Assembly (NCBI GenBank): GCA_035222895.1
Contig: JAVYIG010000903.1
Coordinates: 1-64,000, forward strand
From: Strongylocentrotus droebachiensis
Lineage: Eukaryota > Echinodermata > Echinoidea > Camarodonta > Strongylocentrotidae
DNA: 64,000 bases
Direction of reading: 5' to 3'
The position numbers and the translations under genes were made by a program. Below, in pieces: positions 48,003 through 61,978 of the stretch (positions are counted from its first letter, which is position 1; each line of letters begins with the position of its first letter). The notes under the pieces are model-generated. The model had not been told where the DNA came from and made no database searches. It saw nothing but the letters and a program-made list of their open reading frames with translations.

Positions 48003-50946
48003 TTAGGAATAAGTGTAATTAATTTCTGGCTGGGAGATGGTGACCTGTGAATGATGAGCCTACCATTAAACTGTGGGTGAACGGCACGCCCAGTCAGATG
48101 CTCTTTTAAAAAAAAAATAATTGTATGTATTTATCTTAGGGCTAAGTGTAGTTAATTTCTGGCTAGGAAATGGTGACCTGTGAATGGTGAGCCTACTCTT
48201 AAATTGTGGGTGAACGGCACGCCCAGTCAGATGCTTTTTTTTCCTTCAAATTGTATGTATTAATCTTAGGGCTAAGACAGTGTAGTTAATTTCTGACTGG
48301 GAGATGGTGACCTGTGAATGATAAGCCAACTCCTTAATTGTGGATGAACGGCACGCCCAGTCAGATGCTCTTTTTTTCTTCAAATTGTATGTATGTATGC
48401 TCTCTTTTATTATGTTTTATTATGTTTTTTTAGGGCTAAGTGTAGTGAATTTCTGGCTGGGAGATGGTGACATGGAATGATAAGCCAACTCTTAAATTGT
48501 GGGTGAACGGCACGGCCAGTCAGATGCTCTTTTAAAAAATAATTGTATGTATTTATGTTAGGGCTAAGTGTAGTTAATTTCTGGCTGGGAGATGGTGACC
48601 TGTGAATGATGAGCCTACTCTTAAATTGTGGGTGAACAGGCCCCCCAGTCAGATGCTCCTTTTAAAAATAATTGTATGTATTTATGTTAGGGCTAAGTGT
48701 AGTTAAATTCTGGCTGGGAGATGGTGACCTGTGAATGATGAGCCTACTCTTAAATTGTGGGCAAACGGCACGCCCAGTCAGATGCTCTTTTAAAGAATAA
48801 TTGTATATATTTATGTTAGGGCTAAGTGTAGTTAAATTCTGGCTGGGAGATGGTGACCTGTGAATGATGAGCCTACTCTTAAATTGTGGGCAAACGGCAC
48901 GCCCAGTCAGAGGCTCTTTTTTTCTTCAAATTGTATGCATGTATGTTTTTATTTATTATGTTTTTTTTAGGGCTATGTGTAGTTAATTTCCGGCTGGGAG
49001 ATGGTGACCTGTGAATGATAAGCCTACTCTTAAATTGTGGGTGAACAAGTCAAATGCTCTTTTTTGCTTTTTTTTGTTCACCAGTCAGATGCTCTTTTTT
49101 TTCTTCAAATTGTATGTATTTATGTTAGGGCTATGTGTAGTTAATTTCCGGCTGGAAGATGGTGACCTGTGAATGATAAACCTACTCTTAAATTGTGGGT
49201 GAACAAGTCAAATGCTCTTTTTTGCTTTTTTTTGTTCACCAGTCAGATGCTCTTTTTTTCCTTCAAATTGTATGTATTTATGTTAGGGCTAAGTGTCGTT
49301 AATTTCTGGCTGGGAGATGGTGACCTGTGAATGATGAGCCTACTCTTAAATTGTTGGTGAACAGCACGCCCAGTCAGATGCTCTTTTTTTCTTCAAATTG
49401 TATGTTTTTATGTTAGGGCTTAGAGTAGTTAATTTCTGGCTGGGAGATTGTGACCTATGAATAATGAGCCTACTCTTAAATTGTGGGTGAACGGCACGCC
49501 CAGTCAGATGCTCTTTAAAAAAATAATTGTATGTATTGATGTTAGGGCTTAGTGTAGTTAATTTCTGGCTGGGAGATGGTGACCTGTGAATAATGAGCCT
49601 ACTCTTAAAATTGTGGGTGAACGGCACGCCCAGTCAGATGCTCTTTAAACAAAAAATTGTATGTATTGATGTTAGGGCTTAGTGTAGTGAATTTCTGGCT
49701 GGGAGATGGTGACCTGTGAATGATGAGCCTACTCTTAAATTGTGGGCAAACGGCACGCCCAGTCAGAGGCTCTTTTTTTCTTCAAATTGTATGTATGTAT
49801 GCTCTCTTTTATTATGTTTTATTATGTTTTTTAGGGCTAAGTGTAGTGAATTTCTGGCTGGGAGATGGTGACCTGTGAATGATGAGCCTACTCTTAAATT
49901 GTGGGCAAACGGCACGCCCAGTCAGAGGCTCTTTTTTTCTTCAAATTGTATGCATGTATGTTTTTATTTATTATGTTTTTTTTAGGGCTATGTGTAGTTA
50001 ATTTCCGGCTGGGAGATGGTGACCTGTGAATGATAAGCCTTCTCTTAAATTGTGGGTGAACAAGTCAAATGCTCTTTTTTGCTTTTTTTTGTTCACCAGT
50101 CAGATGCTCTTTTTTTTCTTCAAATTGTATGTATTTATGTTAGGGCTAAGTGTCGTTAATTTCTGGCTGGGAGATGGTGGCCTGTGAATGATGAGCCTAC
50201 TCTTTAATTGTGGGTGAACGGCACGCCCAGTCAGATGCTCCTGTTTTCTTCAAATTGTATGTATGTATGCTCTTCTTTAATATGTTTTTTTAGGGCTAAG
50301 TATAGTTAATTTCTGGCTAGGAGATGGTGACCTGTGAATGATGAGCCTACCCTTAAACTGTGTGTGAACGGCACGCCCAGTCAGATGGTCTTTTTTAAAT
50401 TATTGTATGTATTTATATTAGGGCTAAGTGTAATTAATTTCTTGCTAGGAGCTGGTGACCTGTGAATGATGAGCCTACCCTTAAACTGTGTGTGAACGGC
50501 ACACCCAGTCAGATGCTCTTTTTTTTCTTCAAATTGTATATATTTATGTTAGCGCTAAGCGTAGTTAATTTCTGGCTGGGAGATGGTGACCTGTGAATGA
50601 TGAGCCTACCCTTAAACTGTGGATGAACGGCACGCCCAGTCAGATGCTCTTTAAAAAAAAAAAAAAAATGTATGTATTTATTTTAGGGCTAAGTGTAGTT
50701 AATTTGTGGCTGGGAGATGGTGACCTGTGAATGATGAGCCTACTCTTAAATTGTGGGTGAACGGCACGCCCAGTCAGATGCTCTTTTTTTCTTCAAAATT
50801 GTATGTATTTATGTTAGGGATAAGTGTAATTAATTTCTGGCTGGGAGATGGTGACCTGTGAATGATGAGCCTACCATTAAACTGTGGGTGAACGGCACGC
50901 CCAGTCAGATGCTCTTTTTTTAAAATAATAATTGTATGTATTTATG
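48003..50946. repeat. Higher-order repeat copy 1 (2944 bp)
   Basis: Delimited by successive occurrences of the diagnostic monomer starting TTAGGAATAAGTGTAATT (48003, 50947). It is longer than copy 2 because it includes an additional monomer near 48545-48660 with the rare GAACAGGCCCCCCAGTC variant. Confidence 0.85.
49040..49082. repeat. Hairpin variant of the satellite monomer
   Basis: GGTGAACA and TGTTCACC bracket a partial second copy of the AGTCAGATGCTCTTTTT block. The same variant recurs at about 49197, 50056, 51858, 52013, 52868, 54668, 55268, 57327 and, with a damaged stem, 57925. Confidence 0.8.
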
Positions 50947-53761
50947 TTAGGAATAAGTGTAATTAATTTCTGGCTGGGAGATGGTGACCTGTGAATGATG
51001 AGCCTACCATTAAACTGTGGGTGAACGGCACGCCCAGTCAGATGCTCTTTTAAAAAAATAATAATTGTATGTATTTATCTTAGGGCTAAGTGTAGTTAAT
51101 TTCTGGCTAGGAAATGGTGACCTGTGAATGGTGAGCCTACTCTTAAATTGTGGGTGAACGGCACGCCCAGTCAGATGCTTTTTTTTCCTTCAAATTGTAT
51201 GTATTAATCTTAGGGCTAAGACAGTGTAGTTAATTTCTGACTGGGAGATGGTGACCTGTGAATGATAAGCCAACTCCTTAATTGTGGATGAACGGCACGC
51301 CCAGTCAGATGCTCTTTTTTTCTTCAAATTGTATGTATGTATGCTCTCTTTTATTATGTTTTATTATGTTTTTTTAGGGCTAAGTGTAGTGAATTTCTGG
51401 CTGGGAGATGGTGACATGGAATGATAAGCCAACTCTTAAATTGTGGGTGAACGGCACGGCCAGTCAGATGCTCTTTTAAAAAATAATTGTATGTATTTAT
51501 GTTAGGGCTAAGTGTAGTTAAATTCTGGCTGGGAGATGGTGACCTGTGAATGATGAGCCTACTCTTAAATTGTGGGCAAACGGCACGCCCAGTCAGATGC
51601 TCTTTTAAAGAATAATTGTATATATTTATGTTAGGGCTAAGTGTAGTTAAATTCTGGCTGGGAGATGGTGACCTGTGAATGATGAGCCTACTCTTAAATT
51701 GTGGGCAAACGGCACGCCCAGTCAGAGGCTCTTTTTTTCTTCAAATTGTATGCATGTATGTTTTTATTTATTATGTTTTTTTTAGGGCTATGTGTAGTTA
51801 ATTTCCGGCTGGGAGATGGTGACCTGTGAATGATAAGCCTACTCTTAAATTGTGGGTGAACAAGTCAAATGCTCTTTTTTGCTTTTTTTTGTTCACCAGT
51901 CAGATGCTCTTTTTTTTCTTCAAATTGTATGTATTTATGTTAGGGCTATGTGTAGTTAATTTCTTGCTGGGAGATGGTGACCTGTGAATGATAAACCTAC
52001 TCTTAAATTGTGGGTGAACAAGTCAAATGCTCTTTTTTGCTTTTTTTTGTTCACCAGTCAGATGCTCTTTTTTTCCTTCAAATTGTATGTATTTATGTTA
52101 GGGCTAAGTGTCGTTAATTTCTGGCTGGGAGATGGTGACCTGTGAATGATGAGCCTACTCTTAAATTGTTGGTGAACAGCACGCCCAGTCAGATGCTCTT
52201 TTTTTCTTCAAATTGTATGTTTTTATGTTAGGGCTTAGAGTAGTTAATTTCTGGCTGGGAGATTGTGACCTATGAATAATGAGCCTACTCTTAAATTGTG
52301 GGTGAACGGCACGCCCAGTCAGATGCTCTTTAAAAAAATAATTGTATGTATTGATGTTAGGGCTTAGTGTAGTTAATTTCTGGCTGGGAGATGGTGACCT
52401 GTGAATAATGAGCCTACTCTTAAAATTGTGGGTGAACGGCACGCCCAGTCAGATGCTCTTTAAACAAAAAATTGTATGTATTGATGTTAGGGCTTAGTGT
52501 AGTGAATTTCTGGCTGGGAGATGGTGACCTGTGAATGATGAGCCTACTCTTAAATTGTGGGCAAACGGCACGCCCAGTCAGAGGCTCTTTTTTTCTTCAA
52601 ATTGTATGTATGTATGCTCTCTTTTATTATGTTTTATTATGTTTTTTAGGGCTAAGTGTAGTGAATTTCTGGCTGGGAGATGGTGACCTGTGAATGATGA
52701 GCCTACTCTTAAATTGTGGGCAAACGGCACGCCCAGTCAGAGGCTCTTTTTTTCTTCAAATTGTATGCATGTATGTTTTTATTTATTATGTTTTTTTTAG
52801 GGCTATGTGTAGTTAATTTCCGGCTGGGAGATGGTGACCTGTGAATGATAAGCCTTCTCTTAAATTGTGGGTGAACAAGTCAAATGCTCTTTTTTGCTTT
52901 TTTTTGTTCACCAGTCAGATGCTCTTTTTTTTCTTCAAATTGTATGTATTTATGTTAGGGCTAAGTGTCGTTAATTTCTGGCTGGGAGATGGTGGCCTGT
53001 GAATGATGAGCCTACTCTTTAATTGTGGGTGAACGGCACGCCCAGTCAGATGCTCCTGTTTTCTTCAAATTGTATGTATGTATGCTCTTCTTTAATATGT
53101 TTTTTTAGGGCTAAGTATAGTTAATTTCTGGCTAGGAGATGGTGACCTGTGAATGATGAGCCTACCCTTAAACTGTGTGTGAACGGCACGCCCAGTCAGA
53201 TGGTCTTTTTTAAATTATTGTATGTATTTATATTAGGGCTAAGTGTAATTAATTTCTTGCTAGGAGCTGGTGACCTGTGAATGATGAGCCTACCCTTAAA
53301 CTGTGTGTGAACGGCACACCCAGTCAGATGCTCTTTTTTTTCTTCAAATTGTATATATTTATGTTAGCGCTAAGCGTAGTTAATTTCTGGCTGGGAGATG
53401 GTGACCTGTGAATGATGAGCCTACCCTTAAACTGTGGATGAACGGCACGCCCAGTCAGATGCTCTTTAAAAAAAAAAAAAAAATGTATGTATTTATTTTA
53501 GGGCTAAGTGTAGTTAATTTGTGGCTGGGAGATGGTGACCTGTGAATGATGAGCCTACTCTTAAATTGTGGGTGAACGGCACGCCCAGTCAGATGCTCTT
53601 TTTTTCTTCAAAATTGTATGTATTTATGTTAGGGATAAGTGTAATTAATTTCTGGCTGGGAGATGGTGACCTGTGAATGATGAGCCTACCATTAAACTGT
53701 GGGTGAACGGCACGCCCAGTCAGATGCTCTTTTTTTAAAATAATAATTGTATGTATTTATG
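50947..53761. repeat. Higher-order repeat copy 2 (2815 bp, about 20 monomers)
   Basis: Monomer order and private variants match copy 1 at an offset of 2815 or 2944. For example, 52161-52442 repeats 49346-49627 with an identical minus-strand translation. Differences are few (for example TTTCCGGCTGGAAG versus TTTCTTGCTGGGAG near 49150/51962). Confidence 0.85.
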
Positions 53762-56420
53762 TTAGGAATAAGTGTAATTAATTTCTGGCTGGGAGATGGT
53801 GACCTGTGAATGATGAGCCTACCATTAAACTGTGGGTGAACGGCACGCCCAGTCAGATGCTCTTTTAAAAAAATAATAATTGTATGTATTTATCTTAGGG
53901 CTAAGTGTAGTTAATTTCTGGCTAGGAAATGGTGACCTGTGAATGGTGAGCCTACTCTTAAATTGTGGGTGAACGGCACGCCCAGTCAGATGCTTTTTTT
54001 TCCTTCAAATTGTATGTATTAATCTTAGGGCTAAGACAGTGTAGTTAATTTCTGACTGGGAGATGGTGACCTGTGAATGATAAGCCAACTCCTTAATTGT
54101 GGATGAACGGCACGCCCAGTCAGATGCTCTTTTTTTCTTCAAATTGTATGTATGTATGCTCTCTTTTATTATGTTTTATTATGTTTTTTTAGGGCTAAGT
54201 GTAGTGAATTTCTGGCTGGGAGATGGTGACATGGAATGATAAGCCAACTCTTAAATTGTGGGTGAACGGCACGGCCAGTCAGATGCTCTTTTAAAAAATA
54301 ATTGTATGTATTTATGTTAGGGCTAAGTGTAGTTAAATTCTGGCTGGGAGATGGTGACCTGTGAATGATGAGCCTACTCTTAAATTGTGGGCAAACGGCA
54401 CGCCCAGTCAGATGCTCTTTTAAAGAATAATTGTATATATTTATGTTAGGGCTAAGTGTAGTTAAATTCTGGCTGGGAGATGGTGACCTGTGAATGATGA
54501 GCCTACTCTTAAATTGTGGGCAAACGGCACGCCCAGTCAGAGGCTCTTTTTTTCTTCAAATTGTATGCATGTATGTTTTTATTTATTATGTTTTTTTTAG
54601 GGCTATGTGTAGTTAATTTCCGGCTGGGAGATGGTGACCTGTGAATGATAAGCCTACTCTTAAATTGTGGGTGAACAAGTCAAATGCTCTTTTTTGCTTT
54701 TTTTTGTTCACCAGTCAGATGCTCTTTTTTTTCTTCAAATTGTATGTATTTATGTTAGGGCTATGTGTAGTTAATTTCTTGCTGGGAGATGGTGACCTGT
54801 GAATAATGAGCCTACTCTTAAAATTGTGGGTGAACGGCACGCCCAGTCAGATGCTCTTTAAAAAAATAATTGTATGTATTGATGTTAGGGCTTAGTGTAG
54901 TTAATTTCTGGCTGGGAGATGGTGACCTGTGAATGATGAGCCTACTCTTAAATTGTGGGCAAACGGCACGCCCAGTCAGAGGCTCTTTTTTTCTTCAAAT
55001 TGTATGTATGTATGCTCTCTTTTATTATGTTTTATTATGTTTTTTAGGGCTAAGTGTAGTGAATTTCTGGCTGGGAGATGGTGACCTGTGAATGATGAGC
55101 CTACTCTTAAATTGTGGGCAAACGGCACGCCCAGTCAGAGGCTCTTTTTTTCTTCAAATTGTATGCATGTATGTTTTTATTTATTATGTTTTTTTTAGGG
55201 CTATGTGTAGTTAATTTCCGGCTGGGAGATGGTGACCTGTGAATGATAAGCCTTCTCTTAAATTGTGGGTGAACAAGTCAAATGCTCTTTTTTGCTTTTT
55301 TTTGTTCACCAGTCAGATGCTCTTTTTTTTCTTCAAATTGTATGTATTTATGTTAGGGCTAAGTGTCGTTAATTTCTGGCTGGGAGATGGTGGCCTGTGA
55401 ATGATGAGCCTACTCTTTAATTGTGGGTGAACGGCACGCCCAGTCAGATGCTCCTGTTTTCTTCAAATTGTATGTATGTATGCTCTTCTTTAATATGTTT
55501 TTGTAGGGCTAAGTATAGTTAATTTCTGGCTAGGAGATGGTGACCTGTGAATGATGAGCCTACCCTTAAACTGTGTGTGAACGGCACGCCCAGTCAGATG
55601 GTCTTTTTTAAATTATTGTATGTATTTATATTAGGGCTAAGTGTAATTAATTTCTTGCTAGGAGATGGTGACCTGTGAATGATGAGCCTACCCTTAAACT
55701 GTGTGTGAACGGCACACCCAGTGAGATGCTCTTTTTTTTCTTCAAATTGTATATATTTATGTTAGCGCTAAGCGTAGTTAATTTCTGGCTGGGAGATGGT
55801 GACCTGTGAATGATGAGCCTACCCTTAAACTGTGGATGAACGGCACGCCCAGTCAGATGCTCTTTAAAAAAAAAAAAAAAATGTATGTATTTATTTTAGG
55901 GCTAAGTGTAGTTAATTTGTGGCTGGGAGATGGTGACCTGTGAATGATGAGCCTACTCTTAAATTGTGGGTGAACGGCACGCCCAGTCAGATGCTCTTTT
56001 TTTCTTCAAAATGTCTGTATTTATGTTAGGGCTAAGTGTTGTTAATTTCTGGCTGGGAGATGGTGACCTGTGAATGATGAGCCTACTCTTAAATTGTTGG
56101 TGAACGGCACGCCCAGTCAGATGCTTTTTTTCTTCTTCAAATTATATGTATTTATTTTAGGGCTAAGTGTAGTTAATTTGTGGCTGGGAGATGGTGACCT
56201 GTGAATGATGAGCCTACTCTTAAATTGTGGGTGAACGGCACGCCCAGTCAGATGCTCTTTTTTTCTTCAAAATTGTATGTATTTATGTTAGGGATAAGTG
56301 TAATTAATTTCTGGCTGGGAGATGGTGACCTGTGAATGATGAGCCTACCATTAAACTGTGGGTGAACGGCACGCCCAGTCAGATGCTCTTTTTTTAAAAT
56401 AATAATTGTATGTATTTATG
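53762..56420. repeat. Higher-order repeat copy 3 (2659 bp)
   Basis: Same monomer succession as copy 2, but three monomers are missing after about 54790, where a TTTCTTGCTGGG start continues directly into GAATAATGAGCC. About two monomers are added near 56010-56270 (GTCTGTATTTATG variant). Confidence 0.85.
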
Positions 56421-59026
56421 TTAGGAATAAGTGTAATTAATTTCTGGCTGGGAGATGGTGACCTGTGAATGATGAGCCTACCATTAAACTGTGGGTGAAC
56501 GGCACGCCCAGTCAGATGCTCTTTTAAAAAAATAATAATTGTATGTATTTATCTTAGGGCTAAGTGTAGTTAATTTCTGGCTAGGAAATGGTGACCTGTG
56601 AATGGTGAGCCTACTCTTAAATTGTGGGTGAACGGCACGCCCAGTCAGATGCTTTTTTTTCCTTCAAATTGTATGTATTAATCTTAGGGCTAAGACAGTG
56701 TAGTTAATTTCTGACTGGGAGATGGTGACCTGTGAATGATAAGCCAACTCCTTAATTGTGGATGAACGGCACGCCCAGTCAGATGCTCTTTTTTTCTTCA
56801 AATTGTATGTATGTATGCTCTCTTTTATTATGTTTTATTATGTTTTTTTAGGGCTAAGTGTAGTGAATTTCTGGCTGGGAGATGGTGACATGGAATGATA
56901 AGCCAACTCTTAAATTGTGGGTGAACGGCACGGCCAGTCAGATGCTCTTTTAAAAAATAATTGTATGTATTTATGTTAGGGCTAAGTGTAGTTAAATTCT
57001 GGCTGGGAGATGGTGACCTGTGAATGATGAGCCTACTCTTAAATTGTGGGCAAACGGCACGCCCAGTCAGATGCTCTTTTAAAGAATAATTGTATATATT
57101 TATGTTAGGGCTAAGTGTAGTTAAATTCTGGCTGGGAGATGGTGACCTGTGAATGATGAGCCTACTCTTAAATTGTGGGCAAACGGCACGCCCAGTCAGA
57201 GGCTCTTTTTTTCTTCAAATTGTATGCATGTATGTTTTTATTTATTATGTTTTTTTTAGGGCTATGTGTAGTTAATTTCCGGCTGGGAGATGGTGACCTG
57301 TGAATGATAAGCCTACTCTTAAATTGTGGGTGAACAAGTCAAATGCTCTTTTTTGCTTTTTTTTGTTCACCAGTCAGATGCTCTTTTTTTTCTTCAAATT
57401 GTATGTATTTATGTTAGGGCTATGTGTAGTTAATTTCTTGCTGGGAGATGGTGACCTGTGAATAATGAGCCTACTCTTAAAATTGTGGGTGAACGGCACG
57501 CCCAGTCAGATGCTCTTTAAAAAAATAATTGTATGTATTGATGTTAGGGCTTAGTGTAGTTAATTTCTGGCTGGGAGATGGTGACCTGTGAATGATGAGC
57601 CTACTCTTAAATTGTGGGCAAACGGCACGCCCAGTCAGAGGCTCTTTTTTTCTTCAAATTGTATGTATGTATGCTCTCTTTTATTATGTTTTATTATGTT
57701 TTTTAGGGCTAAGTGTAGTGAATTTCTGGCTGGGAGATGGTGACCTGTGAATGATGAGCCTACTCTTAAATTGTGGGCAAACGGCACGCCCAGTCAGAGG
57801 CTCTTTTTTTCTTCAAATTGTATGCATGTATGTTTTTATTTATTATGTTTTTTTTAGGGCTATGTGTAGTTAATTTCCGGCTGGGAGATGGTGACCTGTG
57901 AATGATAAGCCTTCTCTTAAATTGTGGGTGAACAAGTCAAATGCTCTTTTTTGCTTTTTTTTTTTCACCAGTCAGATGCTCTTTTTTTTCTTCAAATTGT
58001 ATGTATTTATGTTAGGGCTAAGTGTCGTTAATTTCTGGCTGGGAGATGGTGGCCTGTGAATGATGAGCCTACTCTTTAATTGTGGGTGAACGGCACGCCC
58101 AGTCAGATGCTCCTGTTTTCTTCAAATTGTATGTATGTATGCTCTTCTTTAATATGTTTTTGTAGGGCTAAGTATAGTTAATTTCTGGCTAGGAGATGGT
58201 GACCTGTGAATGATGAGCCTACCCTTAAACTGTGTGTGAACGGCACGCCCAGTCAGATGGTCTTTTTTAAATTATTGTATGTATTTATATTAGGGCTAAG
58301 TGTAATTAATTTCTTGCTAGGAGATGGTGACCTGTGAATGATGAGCCTACCCTTAAACTGTGTGTGAACGGCACACCCAGTGAGATGCTCTTTTTTTTCT
58401 TCAAATTGTATATATTTATGTTAGCGCTAAGCGTAGTTAATTTCTGGCTGGGAGATGGTGACCTGTGAATGATGAGCCTACCCTTAAACTGTGGATGAAC
58501 GGCACGCCCAGTCAGATGCTCTTTAAAAAAAAAAAAAAAATGTATGTATTTATTTTAGGGCTAAGTGTAGTTAATTTGTGGCTGGGAGATGGTGACCTGT
58601 GAATGATGAGCCTACTCTTAAATTGTGGGTGAACGGCACGCCCAGTCAGATGCTCTTTTTTTCTTCAAAATGTCTGTATTTATGTTAGGGCTAAGTGTTG
58701 TTAATTTCTGGCTGGGAGATGGTGACCTGTGAATGATGAGCCTACTCTTAAATTGTTGGTGAACGGCACGCCCAGTCAGATGCTTTTTTTCTTCTTCAAA
58801 TTATATGTATTTATGTTAGGGCTAAGTGTCGTTAATTTCTGGCTGGGGAATGGTGACCTGTGAATGATGAGCCTACCGGGCCCTGCCCTTCAAACTGTAG
58901 GTGAACGGCATGCCCAGTTTATAGATGCTCTGTTTAATTTTGTTTTTTTAGGGCTAAGTAAAGTTAATTTATGGGTGGGAGATGGTGACCTGTGAATGAT
59001 GAGCCTACTCTTAAATTGTGGGTGAA
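56421..59026. repeat. Higher-order repeat copy 4 (partial)
   Basis: Follows copy 3 at an offset of 2659 bp through about 58805, including the deletion junction and the GTCTGTATTTATG monomer, so copies 3 and 4 share a more recent origin. It then passes into the second type of repeat. Confidence 0.8.
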
Positions 59027-61130
59027 CGGCACGCCCAGTCAGATGCTCTTTTTTTTTCAAAATGTATGTATTAATGTTAGGGCTAAGTGTTGTTAATTTC
59101 TGGCTGGGAGATGGTGACCTGTGAATGATGAGCCTACTCTTAAATTGTTGGTGAACGGCACGCCCAGTCAGATGCTTTTTTTCTTATTCAAATTGTATGT
59201 ATTTATGTTAGGGCTAAGTGTCGTTAATTTCTGGCTGGGGAATGGTGACCTGTGAATGATGAGCCTACCGGGCCCTGCCCTTCAAACTGTAGGTGAACGG
59301 CATGCCCAGTTTATAGATGCTCTGTTTAATTTTGTTTTTTTAGGGCTAAGTAAAGTTAATTTATGGGTGGGAGATGGTGACCTGTGAATGATGAGCCTAC
59401 TCTTAAAATGTAGGTGAACGGCGCCCAGTCAGATGAACCTCTTTTTAATTGTATGTATGTTAGGGCTAAGTGTAGTAAATTTCTGGCTGGGAATTGGTGG
59501 CCGGTGAATGGTGGCCCTACCGGCCTCTTCCCCTTAAACTGTAGGTGAACAGCACGCCCAGTCAGTTGCTCTTTTGTATTGTATGTATGCGTGTAGTTTA
59601 AAGCCAATTGTAGTCAATTTCTGGCTGTGAGATTGTGACCTGTGAATGATGAGCCTACTCTTTAATTGTGGGTGAACGGCACGCCCAGTCAGATGCTCCT
59701 GTTTTCTTCAAATTGTATGTTTGTATGCTCTTCTTTAATAAGTTTTTTTAGGGCTAAGTGTCGTTAATTTCTGGCTGGGAGATGGTGTCCTGTAAATGAT
59801 AAGCCTACTCTTAAATTATGGGTGAACGGAACGCCTAGTCAGATGCTCTTTTTAAAATTATTGTATGTATTTATGTTAGGGCTAAGTGTAATTAATTTCT
59901 GGCTGGGCGATGGTGACCTGTGAATGATGAGCCTACCATTAAACTGTGGGTGAACGGCACGCCCAGTCAGATGCTCTTTAAAATAAAAAAATGTATGTAT
60001 TTATGTTAGGGCTAAGTGTAGTTAATTTCTGGCTGGGAGATGGGGACCTGTGAATGATGAGCCTACTCTTAAATTGTGGGTGAACGGCACGCCCAGTCAG
60101 ATGCTCTTTTTTTTTCAAAATGTATGTATTAATGTTAGGGCTAAGTGTTGTTAATTTCTGGCTGGGAGATGGTGACCTGTGAATGATGAGCCTACTCTTA
60201 AATTGTTGGTGAACGGCACGCCCAGTCAGATGCTTTTTTTCTTATTCAAATTGTATGTATTTATGTTAGGGCTAAGTGTCGTTAATTTCTGGCTGGGGAA
60301 TGGTGACCTGTGAATGATGAGCCTACCGGGCCCTGCCCTTCAAACTGTAGGTGAACGGCATGCCCAGTTTATAGATGCTCTGTTTAATTTTGTTTTTTTA
60401 GGGCTAAGTAAAGTTAATTTATGGGTGGGAGATGGTGACCTGTGAATGATGAGCCTACTCTTAAAATGTAGGTGAACGGCGCCCAGTCAGATGAACCTCT
60501 TTTTAATTGTATGTATGTTAGGGCTAAGTGTAGTAAATTTCTGGCTGGGAATTGGTGGCCGGTGAATGGTGGCCCTACCGGCCTCTTCCCCTTAAACTGT
60601 AGGTGAACAGCACGCCCAGTCAGTTGCTCTTTTGTATTGTATGTATGCGTGTAGTTTAAAGCCAATTGTAGTCAATTTCTGGCTGTGAGATTGTGACCTG
60701 TGAATGATGAGCCTACTCTTTAATTGTGGGTGAACGGCACGCCCAGTCAGATGCTCCTGTTTTCTTCAAATTGTATGTTTGTATGCTCTTCTTTAATAAG
60801 TTTTTTTAGGGCTAAGTGTCGTTAATTTCTGGCTGGGAGATGGTGTCCTGTAAATGATAAGCCTACTCTTAAATTATGGGTGAACGGAACGCCTAGTCAG
60901 ATGCTCTTTTTAAAATTATTGTATGTATTTATGTTAGGGCTAAGTGTAATTAATTTCTGGCTGGGCGATGGTGACCTGTGAATGATGAGCCTACCATTAA
61001 ACTGTGGGTGAACGGCACGCCCAGTCAGATGCTCTTTAAAATAAAAAAATGTATGTATTTATGTTAGGGCTAAGTGTAGTTAATTTCTGGCTGGGAGATG
61101 GGGACCTGTGAATGATGAGCCTACTCTTAA
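59027..61130. repeat. Second higher-order repeat, two 1058-bp copies
   Basis: 59027-60084 and 60085-61130 are practically identical at an offset of 1058 bp (59356-59607 equals 60414-60665 in translation). Part of the unit is also present upstream at an offset of 392 bp (GGGCTAAGTAAAGTTAATTT at 58951 and 59343), giving three copies of that segment. Confidence 0.85.
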
Positions 61131-61978
61131 ATTGTTGGTGAACGGGCCGCCCAGTCAGATACTATTTTAAAGAATAATTGTATGTATTTATGTTAGGGCT
61201 AAGTGGAGTTAATTTGTGGCTGGGAGATGGTGACCTGTGAATGATGAGCCTACTCTTAAATTGTGGGTGAACGGCACGCCCAGTCAGATGCTCTTTTTTT
61301 CTTCAAATTATATGTATTTATCTTAGGGCTTAGTGTAGTTAATTTTTGGCTGGGAGATGGTGACCTGTGAATTATGAGCCTACCAGGCCCTGTCCCTAAA
61401 ACATTAGGTGAACGGCACGCCCAGTCAGATGCTTTTTTTAATTGAATGGATGGGGTTTAGGGCTGAGTGTAGTTAATTTCTGGCTGGGAGATGGTAACAT
61501 GTGAATGATAAGCCTACTCCTAATATGTAGGTGAACTGCACGCCCAGTCAGATCCCCTTTTTTTCTCAAAATGTATGTATTTATGTAAGGGCTATGTGTA
61601 GTTAATTTCATGCTGGGAGATGGTGACCTGTGAATGATGAGCCTACCCTCAAAATGTAGTAGAACGGCACGCCCAGTCGGATGCTCTTTTAACAAATAAT
61701 TGTATGTATTTATGTTAGGGCTTAGCGTAGTTAATTTATGGCTGGGAGATGGTGACATGTGAATGATAACCCTACCATGCCGTGCCCCTTCAACTGTAGG
61801 TAAACGGCACGCCAAATCAGATGCTCTTTTTTATTTTTATTTAGGGCTAAGTGTAGTGAATTTTTGGCGAGGAGATGGTGTCCTGTGAATAATGTGCCTA
61901 CCGGGCCCTGCCCCTTAAACTGTAGGTGAACGACACGCCCAGTTAGATACTTTGTTTAATTGAATGAATGTGGTTTAG

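Larger units (their letters stand above)
47160..61978. repeat. Satellite array, about 105 monomers of about 125-160 bp
   Basis: Each monomer contains, in order, TTAGGGCTAAGTGTAGTTAA, TTTCTGGCTGGGAGATGGTG, ACCTGTGAATGATGAGCCTA, a TTAAATTGTGGGTGAACGG block and CACGCCCAGTCAGATGCTC, then a variable T-rich or A-rich linker and TTGTATGTATTTATG. Length differences come mainly from the linker. Monomers at both edges are more divergent and keep an extra CCGGGCCCTGCCCC box; those in the core have lost it. Frames of up to 125 codons on the minus strand simply follow the periodicity. No transcription signal was recognised. Confidence 0.97.

Noticed and set aside
47160-61978. Reading of the array as a CRISPR or as a protein repeat gene
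   Set aside because: Monomers of about 140 bp vary throughout with no repeat-spacer alternation, the host is eukaryotic, and minus-strand frames are interrupted after two or three monomers.
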